Below are positions 1 to 10,963 of a DNA stretch of 38,139 nt, one piece after another. The position numbers were made by a program, and so were the translations under genes. Numbering within the stretch: position 1 is the stretch's first letter; each line of letters opens with the position of its first letter. Below the pieces are notes generated by a model. It saw only the letters and a program-made list of their open reading frames with translations, searched no databases and was not told the origin of the DNA. Origin of the DNA: Phycisphaerae bacterium (GTDB lineage Bacteria; Planctomycetota; Phycisphaerae; Sedimentisphaerales; Anaerohalosphaeraceae); NCBI GenBank assembly GCA_014859965.1, contig JACZKQ010000157.1, positions 1-38,139 on the forward strand, read 5' to 3'.

Positions 1-23
1 TGTGGGTGGGGCGGCACGTGGGG

Positions 24-64
24 AACCCGCCGCACTTCCGTGTTTAACCCGCCGCACTTCCGTG
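24..64. repeat. Two tandem copies of a 19-bp sequence
   Basis: AACCCGCCGCACTTCCGTG occurs at 24-42 and again at 46-64, separated by TTT. It lies just beyond the terminator of the dikinase gene. No coding sequence is supported in bases 1-138; the window begins here, so the repeat may continue to the left. Confidence 0.75.
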
Positions 65-75
65 CGGGGGCTAAG

Positions 76-112
76 AAAAAAGGTGCGCTGGGCTGGGCCC
101 GGCGCACCTTTT
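76..112 (-). terminator. Rho-independent terminator of ppdK
   Basis: GGTGCGC (82-88) pairs with GCGCACC (102-108), extended by A/T pairs on both sides. Read on the minus strand, the hairpin is followed by a run of T (complement of the A tract 76-81). It sits about 30 bases past the stop codon of the dikinase gene. Confidence 0.85.
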
Positions 113-138
113 GGTTTTTGCTGCAACTTTGCTGCTTA

Positions 139-2865
<2,727 letters not shown>

Positions 2866-2937
2866 TATTTGCTTCTCCTAACTTTGGTTAATAGTAATCG
2901 GCTGTTCAGACAAGCCATGGAAGTCAAAGAGTTGTGA

Positions 2938-2966
2938 AATATACGTGCCGGGGGTGTCGATGTCAA
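2938..2966 (-). promoter_or_regulatory. Sigma70-type promoter of ppdK
   Basis: On the minus strand TTGACA (complement of 2961-2966) is followed after exactly 17 bases by TATATT (complement of 2938-2943). Both boxes are consensus or one off. The predicted leader to the ppdK ATG is about 65 bases. Confidence 0.8.
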
Positions 2967-3010
2967 CGGCAAATCAAGGTAGAAATCTGGTGCGGGCGGA
3001 TATTTTTGGC

Positions 3011-6000
3011 TCATTCGGCGGCAGGGGCCGGGGCGTTCTCGTTGGCGATGATATACAGGACCGGCAGGACGATGAGTTCGAGGATGAGCGAGCTGATCAT
3101 GCCGCCGAAGATGACGGCGACCAGCGGTTTCTGGATTTCCGAGCCGGCGCCGGTGGCGTAGAGCATCGGCAGCAGGCCGAGCAGGGTGGTCATGGTAGTC
3201 ATGACGAGGGGGCGGATACGGAGGCGGCAGGCTTCGAGGACGGCGTCTTTGGCTGCCATGCCGGAGTTGCGGAGCTGGTCGCAGAAGCTGATGAGGACGA
3301 GGGCGTCTTCGACGGCGACGCCCAGGACGGCGATGAAGCCGATGCCGGCGGCGACGCTGAGATTGATGTCGAGGAGGTACATCGCCGTGATGCCGCCGAT
3401 GACGGCGAAGGGGAGATTGATCATGATGAGGATGGCGCTCTTGACGGATGCGAGGGCGGTCATGAGCATGACGAAGATCAGGGCCAGGGCGACGGGCACG
3501 ACGAACATGAGCCGGCTCATGGCGCGCTGCTGATTTTCGAACTGGCCGCCCCAGACGAGGCGGCAGCCCTGGGGGAGGCCGGCTTCGACGGGGGCGAGTT
3601 TGTCCTGGGCTTCGGCGACGAACGAGCCGATATCGCGTCCGCGGACGTTACACTCGACGAGCAGGCGGCGCTGTGCGTCCTGGCGGTTGATTCGGGCATA
3701 GGCGTCGACCTGGCGGATATCCGTCAGGTCGCCAAGGGGCACGCTGTAGCCGAGGGGCGAGGCGACGAGGAGATTTTCGAGATCGGCGATGCTGCGGCGG
3801 TAGTCGGCGGGCAGACGGACGACCACATCGCGCGGCCGCTGGCCCTCATAGAGCACGGTGGCGGCCTTTCCGCCCACGGCGACTTCGACGAGTTCGTTGA
3901 TCGTGTCGGCGCTGATCTGGTGGCGGGCCATCGCGGGCCGGTCCATCGCCACGTCGATTTGTGCAAAGCCCGACACCTGTTCGATGGCGACATCGGCGGC
4001 CCCATCAATACCCCGCAGAAGGGGCGCGATCGCGTCGGCGGCCGCGAGCAGTGTGTCGATGTCGTCGCCGAAGACCTTGATGGCGATGTCGGATTTGATG
4101 CCGCTGATCAATTCATTGACGCGCAGGGCGATGGGCTGGGAGAAGGCGGGGCGGATGCCGGGAAAGGCCTTCAGTTCTTCTTCCATGCGGAGGACGAGTT
4201 CTTCTCGGGAAGCGGCTTTTGTCCACTTGCCGCGGGGGTGCAGCGTGATAATCAGGTCGGTCTGTTCCGGGCCCATTGGGTCTTCGGATATCTCGGCGCG
4301 GCCGGTCTTAGATACGACGGTGATGACTTCGTCGGGAAACGCTTCCAGCAGGCGGCGCTCGATCTGGCGGCTCTGTGCGACGGAGCCTTCGAGGCTTGCC
4401 GTGGGCAGACGGACAATATTGACGGCGATGGCCCCTTCGTCCAGATCGGGCAGAAATTCGGTTCCGATACGCGTAAACATCGACGCGCCGGCGACCATCA
4501 GGGCCGCGGCGACAGCGACGGTGATCCAGCGGCCTCGAATCGCCAAGGCGAGCGCGGGCACGTGGAGCGTGTGGAAGAAACGCACCAGCAGGTTTTCATG
4601 TGCATCGCGTTTGACCCGGCGGGTGATCATCGAAGCCAGCACCGGCACGATGGTCAGCGACACTGCCAACGAGCTGAGCAATGCAAAACAGATCGTCAGC
4701 GCCAGCGGCCGGAACATTTTTCCCTCCAGCGATTCCAGCGTAAACAGCGGCACGAAGACGACGATGATGATAAAGATCGAGAAGATGACAGGCCGTGCGA
4801 CTTCGCGTACGGCGTCATAGGCGACCTGAAGCCGGGTGTGCGAAGCCGAGGCTTTTTCGCTCATGTGGCGGGCGACGTTTTCTACGACGATGATGGATGC
4901 GTCGACCACCAGGCCGATGGCGATTACGAGTCCGCCGAGGCTCATGAGGTTGGCGGTGACGCCGGCGAAGCCCATCAGCAGAAACGTCGCCGCGGCGGTC
5001 AGCGGCAAAGACAGCGCCACCGTCAAGGCCGCCCGCAGGTCCCACAGCAGGAGGAAGAGAATGATGACTATAAAGATGCCGCCCTGGACCAGCGCGCCGG
5101 AGACAGTCCGAATGCAGGCCTGGATCAGGTCGGTTCGGTCGTAGAAGGGGTTTATCCTGACGCCCGGCGGAAGCGTTTTTTGAATCTCGGGAATTTCCGC
5201 CTTTACGCGGTCGACGACCACCCTGGAGTTTTCACCTTTGAGCATGATGGCCATGCCGACGACGGTTTCGCCTTGCCCGTCCTTTCCGGCGGCGCCGTAG
5301 CGCACCTGGGGGGCGACCGTGACTTCGGCGATATCTTTCAAATACACGGGCGTGCCGGCGTCGGTCATGAGGACGATGTTCTCGATGTCCTCGATCCCGG
5401 TGAGCAGGCCTTTGCTGATGACGTTGATCTGCTCCCAGTCCTTTACGATGAAGCCCGCCCCGGCATTGGCGTTATTGGCCTGGAGGGCCTCCAGGACCTG
5501 GCGCAGCGAAATATCGTAGTTGATCAGGCTGTCCGGATCGCAGATTACGTGAAACTGCTTGACGAATCCGCCCAGCGCGTTGACTTCATTGAGGCCCGGC
5601 AGTCGCCGCAGCTGCGGGCCGATAAGCCAGTCCTGCACCGTGCGCAGACCCATGAGGTCGACGTCGCTTGCGACCATCGCCGCGCCGCACACGGCACAGA
5701 CGCCTTGGGCGGGCGCCCATTCCTGTGTGTGCCGAGGACAATAGAAGCCCGCATCGACCGTGTACTGGTAGATTTCGCCGAGGCCGGTCGAGATGGGTCC
5801 GAGTTTCGGTTCAACGCCTTCGGGCAATTGGTCGCGGGCTTCGGCGAGGCGCTGGAACACGAGCTGGCGCGCAAAATACGTGTCTACGTCGTCTTCAAAG
5901 ATGACGATGACCTGGCTCAGTCCCGACTGCGAGAGGGACCGCACTTCCCGGACGTCGGGCAGACCGCCCATCTGGGTTTCGATCGGAAACGTGACCAGCC

Positions 6001-6187
6001 GTTCAATCTCTTCGGGCGTCCATCCCGGCGCTTCGGCAAAGATCATGACCTGAATGTTGGTCACGTCCGGCAGGGCGTCGATGGGCAGATGAAGCCATGC
6101 GATTGTGCCGGCCGCCAGCAGGATGACCGCCGACAGGATCAGCAGCAAACGCTGTCGCAGGATGAAGTGCAGTGTTGCGTCGAGCAT
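3011..6187 (-). CDS. CusA/CzcA-family heavy-metal RND efflux pump with an embedded metal-binding insert
   Basis: Inner-membrane proton-driven pump of a tripartite metal efflux complex. The 1058 residues start with the usual first membrane helix and LPIDALPDVTNIQV, and carry the second helix group with GLVVDASIIVVEN, the late helix motif GVAVEDALVL, and RIRPLVMTT near the C-terminus. In the helix-4 motif the Asp and Glu of DxxxxxxEN are kept, but the Asp found six residues earlier in divalent-metal CzcA pumps is Ala, as in Cu/Ag-type CusA; the RPLVMTT segment by contrast resembles CzcA, so the metal is uncertain. Unusual: between TGLGEIYQYTVD and the following porter segment there is a 30-residue insert with CPRH (150-153) and CAVCG (164-168), like the heavy-metal-binding domain normally found in adaptors or P-type ATPases. 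Last gene of the operon, 61 bases after the adaptor gene. Confidence 0.93.
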   Translation of the reverse strand: MLDATLHFILRQRLLLILSAVILLAAGTIAWLHLPIDALPDVTNIQVMIFAEAPGWTPEEIERLVTFPIETQMGGLPDVREVRSLSQSGLSQVIVIFEDDVDTYFARQLVFQRLAEARDQLPEGVEPKLGPISTGLGEIYQYTVDAGFYCPRHTQEWAPAQGVCAVCGAAMVASDVDLMGLRTVQDWLIGPQLRRLPGLNEVNALGGFVKQFHVICDPDSLINYDISLRQVLEALQANNANAGAGFIVKDWEQINVISKGLLTGIEDIENIVLMTDAGTPVYLKDIAEVTVAPQVRYGAAGKDGQGETVVGMAIMLKGENSRVVVDRVKAEIPEIQKTLPPGVRINPFYDRTDLIQACIRTVSGALVQGGIFIVIILFLLLWDLRAALTVALSLPLTAAATFLLMGFAGVTANLMSLGGLVIAIGLVVDASIIVVENVARHMSEKASASHTRLQVAYDAVREVARPVIFSIFIIIVVFVPLFTLESLEGKMFRPLALTICFALLSSLAVSLTIVPVLASMITRRVKRDAHENLLVRFFHTLHVPALALAIRGRWITVAVAAALMVAGASMFTRIGTEFLPDLDEGAIAVNIVRLPTASLEGSVAQSRQIERRLLEAFPDEVITVVSKTGRAEISEDPMGPEQTDLIITLHPRGKWTKAASREELVLRMEEELKAFPGIRPAFSQPIALRVNELISGIKSDIAIKVFGDDIDTLLAAADAIAPLLRGIDGAADVAIEQVSGFAQIDVAMDRPAMARHQISADTINELVEVAVGGKAATVLYEGQRPRDVVVRLPADYRRSIADLENLLVASPLGYSVPLGDLTDIRQVDAYARINRQDAQRRLLVECNVRGRDIGSFVAEAQDKLAPVEAGLPQGCRLVWGGQFENQQRAMSRLMFVVPVALALIFVMLMTALASVKSAILIMINLPFAVIGGITAMYLLDINLSVAAGIGFIAVLGVAVEDALVLISFCDQLRNSGMAAKDAVLEACRLRIRPLVMTTMTTLLGLLPMLYATGAGSEIQKPLVAVIFGGMISSLILELIVLPVLYIIANENAPAPAAE

Positions 6188-6248
6188 GGATTTCCTCTAA
6201 TTTTCCTGTTCGAATGACGGACGAGCATATTCTTGCTGGGTGCTGCGG

Positions 6249-7661
6249 TCAGTGTGCGCAGCCGGCGCCCATCTTTTCCCGCAGGACGTCGCTCTTGAGC
6301 ATGAAGGCGCCCTTGGCGACCACACGCGCGTCGGCGGGCAGACTGCCGACGATTTCAACGTACCCGTCGTATTCGCGGCCGGTGACCACGTCGCGACGGA
6401 GCCATAGATCGTCCTGGATCTGCTGAAAGACGAAGCTCTTGCCCGCGTCGCTCATGACGGCGGTTTTCGGCGCCACGGTCACCATCGGCCCGTCGTTCTG
6501 CGCGACCCGGGCGTCGGCGAACATGCCTGCCTTCAGCACGCCGTCGGGGTTGCCGACGCTCAGACGCACGCGCGCGGTCCGCGTCCGCGCATTGAGCTTC
6601 GTGTCGATGAGGTCGAGCGTGCCGTCAAAGATTTTATTGGGCAGGGCGGCCACACGGATGCCGGCCTTGATGCCGCCGCCTTCCGCGAACCGGGCATGAA
6701 TCGCCGCCAGGTCCCGTTCATAGAGGTCGCACCATACCCAGAGGCTGGACAGGTCGGCGACGGTGTACAAGGTTTCGGTGCTGTCGACGAGTTTGCCGAG
6801 GGTGACGTTCTGCTCGATGATCGTGCCGTCGGATGCCGCCCGGACGACCAGTTGCGCAAAATGACCGTTGTCCCGGTCTTCGTCGACCGCGGCGATCTGT
6901 GCGGCATCGAGACCAAACAGGTTCAGCCTCTTTTCCAGGGCCGACAGCGCCGCCTCGGACCGGCGGAGTTCGCTTTCTGCGGTCAGAAAGTCGGCGTGGC
7001 TGGTGATCTTCTTTTCGTAAAGCTGCTTTTCGCGGGCGAATGTCGTCCGGGCAAGTTCCAGCCGGGCCTTGGCTTCGAGGTAATCGGCCTTGGCCTGGCC
7101 GAGTTCGGCCGACTGAATCACGGCCAGCACGTCGCCGGCTTTGACCTTCTGGCCGAGCAGTTTTTCGATTGCGACGACCCTTCCGGCGGCGGCGGGCGCG
7201 ACTTCAGCGACGCGCGTCTGATCGAGTTCGATCCGGCCCGTCAACTTCAGCGAGCCGCCCATGTTCCGCTCGGAGAGCGTTTCGATTTCGAGCAGTGCCT
7301 GGCTGACGCGCGGGCCGATTTTCACCAGGCCGACTTCGTAGCGGCATTCGTCGCAGTCGGCGATCAGCACCACGTGCTCGCAATTCATTTTCAGAATGGC
7401 GTCGATATCCGTCGGGGCGGTGGCGTGTTTGTGCCCGGCGTGGTCATCGAGGCACGCCGCGTCGGCCCAGCCGTCATTGGTCCCGTGGTCATCGGGGCAT
7501 GCTGCGTCGGTGCAGCCGTCGGCCGCGGCACGCTCATGGCTTACCGCCGAGGTGAAAACCAGCGGCCCGATATGCAAGTTGCCGGTCGCCCATAAAGACA
7601 CGACGCCCAACAGCACAAAGACCGAAAAGGCCGGCATCGCGTGACTCATCTTTCTCTTCAT
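6249..7661 (-). CDS. CusB/CzcB-like periplasmic adaptor of the metal efflux pump
   Basis: Membrane-fusion protein of 470 residues linking the RND pump to the outer-membrane channel. An N-terminal membrane anchor or signal (residues about 8-28) precedes a Cys/His-rich stretch that contains an imperfect duplication, DGCTDAACPDDHGT (48-61) and DGWADAACLDDHAG (63-76), then HKH, then CEH and CDECRYEVGLVKI (93-115), a segment seen in CzcB-type adaptors. The barrel-sandwich and alpha-hairpin follow (GRVVAIEKLLGQKVKAGDVL, then a helical region to about 270), then beta-barrel segments. AAGGATA precedes the ATG. Stop of this gene and start of the pump gene are 61 bases apart, so cotranscription is expected. 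The duplicated Cys/His motif suggests periplasmic metal capture; that is inference. Confidence 0.93.
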   Translation of the reverse strand: MKRKMSHAMPAFSVFVLLGVVSLWATGNLHIGPLVFTSAVSHERAAADGCTDAACPDDHGTNDGWADAACLDDHAGHKHATAPTDIDAILKMNCEHVVLIADCDECRYEVGLVKIGPRVSQALLEIETLSERNMGGSLKLTGRIELDQTRVAEVAPAAAGRVVAIEKLLGQKVKAGDVLAVIQSAELGQAKADYLEAKARLELARTTFAREKQLYEKKITSHADFLTAESELRRSEAALSALEKRLNLFGLDAAQIAAVDEDRDNGHFAQLVVRAASDGTIIEQNVTLGKLVDSTETLYTVADLSSLWVWCDLYERDLAAIHARFAEGGGIKAGIRVAALPNKIFDGTLDLIDTKLNARTRTARVRLSVGNPDGVLKAGMFADARVAQNDGPMVTVAPKTAVMSDAGKSFVFQQIQDDLWLRRDVVTGREYDGYVEIVGSLPADARVVAKGAFMLKSDVLREKMGAGCAH

Positions 7662-7696
7662 CGTAATATCCTTATATCCTTACCGTCGTAAGTCGT

Positions 7697-9061
7697 TCAT
7701 TGGTTCGCGGAGCTGTCTTGTTGGACGTCGCCGCCGACAAGCCGCTCCAACTCGGCGCGCGCCGTGTGGTACTCCGCCAGCGCATCGATATATTGCAGCC
7801 GAGCGTCGAACAGCGTGCGCTGCGCATCGAGCAGGTCGACATACTCGAATTTGCCGCCGCGATAGCCCTCTTCCATTGCTTCAAAGACCTCTGCGGCATT
7901 CTGCAGTACGTGATCCCTGAGTTCTTCGACGCGGGTCAAAGCGTTGGCTGCATCGCGGTGCGCCGTTACGAGGCGCGTTTCGATGCGCAGCCTTGCCGCC
8001 TGAGAATCCAGGCCGGCCCGGGCCAATCGGTAAGCCGCCGCCCGCCGCCCGCCCTGGTTGGCATCGAAGAGCGGCAGGGCGATCCGGGCGCCGAATACGG
8101 CGGCTGTCTCGCTGGGCTCGTCAAACACCTGAACGCCGCCGCCGAGCGTGATATCGGGGATGCCTCTGGCTTTTTCCAGCTCGATGGCCGCCTGCCGCTG
8201 CTCGATTTCGATGGCCCAGCGGGCGATGTCGGGGTTGCTTTCGATCCACCCGCGCATCGTATCCGCGGAAACAATCAATCCGGTCGTTTCGAAATCGCCG
8301 ACGGCCTCGTCAAATGAGGCATCCGCGGCCCACAGCTTGGCGAGTGTCCGGCGCGCGGCATCGAGATTCTGATCAGCCTGCCTACGTTGTATTCGTACAT
8401 CGGACAACTGGATTTGTGCTCTGGTTTTTTCGACAGGCGAGGTGCGTCCGGCGTCCACCTGGGCGTCGACGGTTGCGGCGGTCTTTTCGGCAAGCTGTTC
8501 AATACGGCGCATCACGTCGACCCGCTGCTGAGCGGCAAGAAGCTCGACAAACCGCGTGTGCACCTCGGTGAGGACGTCAAGGCGTCTGGCCTCGTAATCC
8601 ATTCCGGCGAGTCGGGTTTCCAACTCACTGACCCGTATGCGTTTTTGCCGTTTGCCTCCCAATTCGACAAGTTGACTGAGGGCAATAATGGTCTCGCCGG
8701 GTTCAAGGGCGTTTCGCCGGCCCGCGCCGACCTCTTCGGCCACAAATTCGAGTTCCGGATTGGGCCGCAGGGACGTTTGGAGTCGATCTGCCTCGGCGAT
8801 ACGGATGTCGAGGGCGTTCGATTTCAATTGCGGATTGTGGATCAGGGCGAGCGCAAGGGCCTTCTGCAGGGTCAGCTTGCCCACGGGCGGCTCAATGACC
8901 GGCAGTTCAGCCGGTCCGGTGTGCGGGGCGGGTTGCGTCGCCGAAGGCGCCCGGTCAAGGTCCGCCGGGGCATCGATGTGCACCGCGTGGGCCGCGGGTC
9001 TGAAGCAGCCGCATGAGCAGATTACAGCCGCCGAAAGGATGATGTGTATGGTCTTTCTCAT
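7697..9061 (-). CDS. TolC-family outer-membrane efflux protein (CusC/CzcC-like)
   Basis: Outer-membrane channel of the same efflux complex. After a short hydrophobic signal ending in a possible lipobox (ICSCGC), the 454 residues show two related helical halves typical of outer-membrane factors, with LTLQKALALALIHNPQL and RPNPELEFVAEEVGAG at the start of the first half and a Gln/Ala/Arg-rich coiled region in the second, ending ELERLVGGD. I place the start at the ATG at 9061 (MRKTIHIILS), which has GGGAAG about ten bases upstream; a longer frame would need a TTG at 9082. Only 35 bases separate its stop from the adaptor start. Confidence 0.92.
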   Translation of the reverse strand: MRKTIHIILSAAVICSCGCFRPAAHAVHIDAPADLDRAPSATQPAPHTGPAELPVIEPPVGKLTLQKALALALIHNPQLKSNALDIRIAEADRLQTSLRPNPELEFVAEEVGAGRRNALEPGETIIALSQLVELGGKRQKRIRVSELETRLAGMDYEARRLDVLTEVHTRFVELLAAQQRVDVMRRIEQLAEKTAATVDAQVDAGRTSPVEKTRAQIQLSDVRIQRRQADQNLDAARRTLAKLWAADASFDEAVGDFETTGLIVSADTMRGWIESNPDIARWAIEIEQRQAAIELEKARGIPDITLGGGVQVFDEPSETAAVFGARIALPLFDANQGGRRAAAYRLARAGLDSQAARLRIETRLVTAHRDAANALTRVEELRDHVLQNAAEVFEAMEEGYRGGKFEYVDLLDAQRTLFDARLQYIDALAEYHTARAELERLVGGDVQQDSSANQ

Positions 9062-9170
9062 TCGGATCGTTCTTCCCGACAATCAGGGCGCAGTTACATC
9101 CGGACACATAACCAGCCTGTTTATCGGCTGGCAGATTGGGTCCGTATACGCGGAAAAGAAGAATTGTCGA

Positions 9171-9587
9171 TCAGATCAGAAGTACGATCGTTGCGGTGGG
9201 CGGATCGGGCGGATGTGTGACGCCGGCGGCGGGCGGTAAAAACCGCACCGCGGCGGCAGAATCGCTGGATTGAGGAAGCGGCTTAGCATCTGGAGCCGGG
9301 CCGTCGATGTTTTTGTCGAATTCAAGCGTGCAGGGCCGGGTGTTGGCTGACGGGAGCGAAATGTCGATGCAGCAGTTGTGCAGCAGGGCCGCCGTCGGCT
9401 CGGACCTCATCCTGAGACCGGTGGCCACCTTGCCGGTATGCTCACAGCAGCCTCTATGCTCCTGCTCGACGGCGACATGTCCGTCGGGGCCGAAGCAGAG
9501 AACCGCCTCGACCGGCGCAGCAATGGCTGTCAGGGTATAGGCGATCATCCCTAAACAGAGAACAGCCCGTCTGCCCGCAGTAGCCAT
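9171..9587 (-). CDS. Small exported Cys/His-containing protein leading the metal efflux operon
   Basis: 138 residues with an N-terminal hydrophobic segment that reads as a signal peptide (VLCLGMIAYTLTAIAAPVEA). The mature part has LCFGPDGHVAVE, then CCEH and CCIDI, and a Pro-rich C-terminus. I know of small proteins with the pattern LCxGxDGHVxxE next to czc/cus genes, but no function is established to my knowledge. It is the first gene after the promoter at 9649-9677 and 110 bases before the TolC-like gene. A role as a periplasmic metal sponge or sensor is a guess from the Cys/His content and position. Its ribosome-binding site is weak (GGA), so the start is less certain. Confidence 0.7.
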   Translation of the reverse strand: MATAGRRAVLCLGMIAYTLTAIAAPVEAVLCFGPDGHVAVEQEHRGCCEHTGKVATGLRMRSEPTAALLHNCCIDISLPSANTRPCTLEFDKNIDGPAPDAKPLPQSSDSAAAVRFLPPAAGVTHPPDPPTATIVLLI

Positions 9588-9648
9588 GATTCATCAATTC
9601 CATCGGGTATTCGCGTGCCGGCCGCCCACATCGGGGGCCGATGAACCT

Positions 9649-9677
9649 ATTATCGTCTTTTCTGCTGGCCATGTCAA
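9649..9677 (-). promoter_or_regulatory. Promoter of the metal efflux operon
   Basis: Minus strand TTGACA (complement of 9672-9677), 17 bases, GATAAT (complement of 9649-9654). The predicted transcript starts about 55 bases before the first gene. I found no clear MerR-type dyad with a 19-20 base spacer, so regulation is not visible. The rest of 9588-9807 holds nothing I can call. Confidence 0.82.
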
Positions 9678-9807
9678 GTTTTTCGTGTCGCCGCCGCCGG
9701 ACGGCGCGTGATTTCATTGCCTGAAGGTGTGCGGCACGGTGAAGAAGTATCCGCAGTGATCCTTGCAGGCGGAAAGGGCCGATATTATTGCACGTCTTTT
9801 AGATAAC

Positions 9808-10809
9808 TTACGTTCTGTATGCCCTGGTGAAGTCATCGATTGAAGCCAGTTCCTCTTTGGTGAAGGTCGTGTTCTTGAGGGCGGCGAGGTTGTCGGCTAT
9901 TTGTTCGGGGCGGCTGGCGCCTATGATGACCGACGTGATGCGGGGGTCTTTCAGGACCCAGGCGAGGGCCATCTGGGAGAGGGATTGGCCGCGTTTTTGG
10001 GCGAGGTCGTTCAGGGCGCGGAGTTTGGTCTGAAGTTCGGGGGTGATGGTTTCTTTCTGAAGGTAACCGTGGGGTTTTGCGGCTCGGGAGTCGGGGGGAA
10101 TGTCTTTGAGGTACTTATCCGTCAGCAGCCCCTGGGCTAAGGGGCTGAAGGGGATGCAGCCGATGCCGTGCTGTGCGAGGACATCGAGCAGGCCGTCTTC
10201 GACCCAGCGGTCGAGGATGGAGTAGCGAGGCTGGTGGATGAGGCAGCGGTCGCCGAATTCCCGCAACAGGGCGACGGCGTTGCGGGTCATCTCGGTGTTG
10301 TAGGATGAGATGCCGACGTAGAGGGCCTTGCCTTGTTTGAGGGCGCGGTCCAGCGCCGCCATGGTCTCTTCTAACGGCGTGTCGGGGTCCGGTCGGTGCG
10401 AGTAGAAGATGTCGACGTAGTCGAGGCCCATGCGGGTGAGGCTCTGGTCTAAGGAAGCGGTGAGGTATTTGAGCGACCCCCATTCCCCGTAGGGGCCTGG
10501 CCACATGAGGTAGCCGGCCTTGCTGGAGATGACCAGTTCGTCGCGATAACCGGCCAGATCGGTCTTCAGAATTCGGCCGAATGTCTCCTCGGCCGAGCCC
10601 GGCGGCGGGCCGTAGTTGTTGGCGAGATCGAAGTGCGTGATGCCCAGATCAAACGCCGTCCGCACCATGGCCCGCGAATTCTCGTGCGTATCCACGCCGC
10701 CGAAATTGTGCCAAAGGCCGAGGGACACGGCGGGCAGAAGGAGCCCGCTCTTGCCGCAGCGATTATATTTCATGTCGTTGTAACGGTTCTGAGCGGCAAC
10801 GTAGTGCAT
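9808..10809 (-). CDS. Aldo/keto reductase, YghZ (L-glyceraldehyde-3-phosphate reductase) type
   Basis: NADPH-dependent cytosolic reductase of 333 residues. The N-terminus (NRYNDMKYNRCGKSGLLLPA, then SLGLWHNFG) matches the YghZ/Kv-beta-like branch closely and supports the long start rather than the internal Met13. The catalytic tetrad is visible as Asp61 and Tyr66 in DLANNYG, Lys97 in SSKAGY and His138 in YSHRPD; the C-terminal cofactor segment VIIGASRPEQIADN is present. AAGGATA precedes the ATG. In E. coli the homologue detoxifies L-glyceraldehyde 3-phosphate and methylglyoxal; here the substrate cannot be told. A possible weak promoter (TTGCTG-17-TAGTAA) lies upstream in the gap to the next gene. 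Confidence 0.93.
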   Translation of the reverse strand: MHYVAAQNRYNDMKYNRCGKSGLLLPAVSLGLWHNFGGVDTHENSRAMVRTAFDLGITHFDLANNYGPPPGSAEETFGRILKTDLAGYRDELVISSKAGYLMWPGPYGEWGSLKYLTASLDQSLTRMGLDYVDIFYSHRPDPDTPLEETMAALDRALKQGKALYVGISSYNTEMTRNAVALLREFGDRCLIHQPRYSILDRWVEDGLLDVLAQHGIGCIPFSPLAQGLLTDKYLKDIPPDSRAAKPHGYLQKETITPELQTKLRALNDLAQKRGQSLSQMALAWVLKDPRITSVIIGASRPEQIADNLAALKNTTFTKEELASIDDFTRAYRT

Positions 10810-10916
10810 GGGTTATCCTTCTATGCGATTTTCGAATTTGGATTTTCGATTTACTATTGGGGATGGATTTGTCCAGCAATTTGCGGCACGCCGGAGCAAG
10901 GCGAGACAAAGATCCT

Positions 10917-10957
10917 CTTCGTGGTCCTTCGTGCCTTCATGGTTAGCTTTGTCGAGT
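10917..10957. repeat. Possible short dispersed intergenic repeat
   Basis: The stretch CTTCGTGGTCCTTCGTGCC and the bases after it translate on the minus strand as NHEGTKDHEE, a phrase I recall from spurious proteins in many environmental genomes, which suggests a widespread short repeat. Only one copy is in this window, so this rests on memory rather than on the sequence. Confidence 0.3.
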
Positions 10958-10963
10958 TCGCCA

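Noticed and set aside
2945..6217. 1090-residue open frame on the plus strand opposite the RND pump
   Set aside because: Antisense shadow; composition (Asp, Gly, Gln, His, Arg) is that of reversed codons and no domain is visible.
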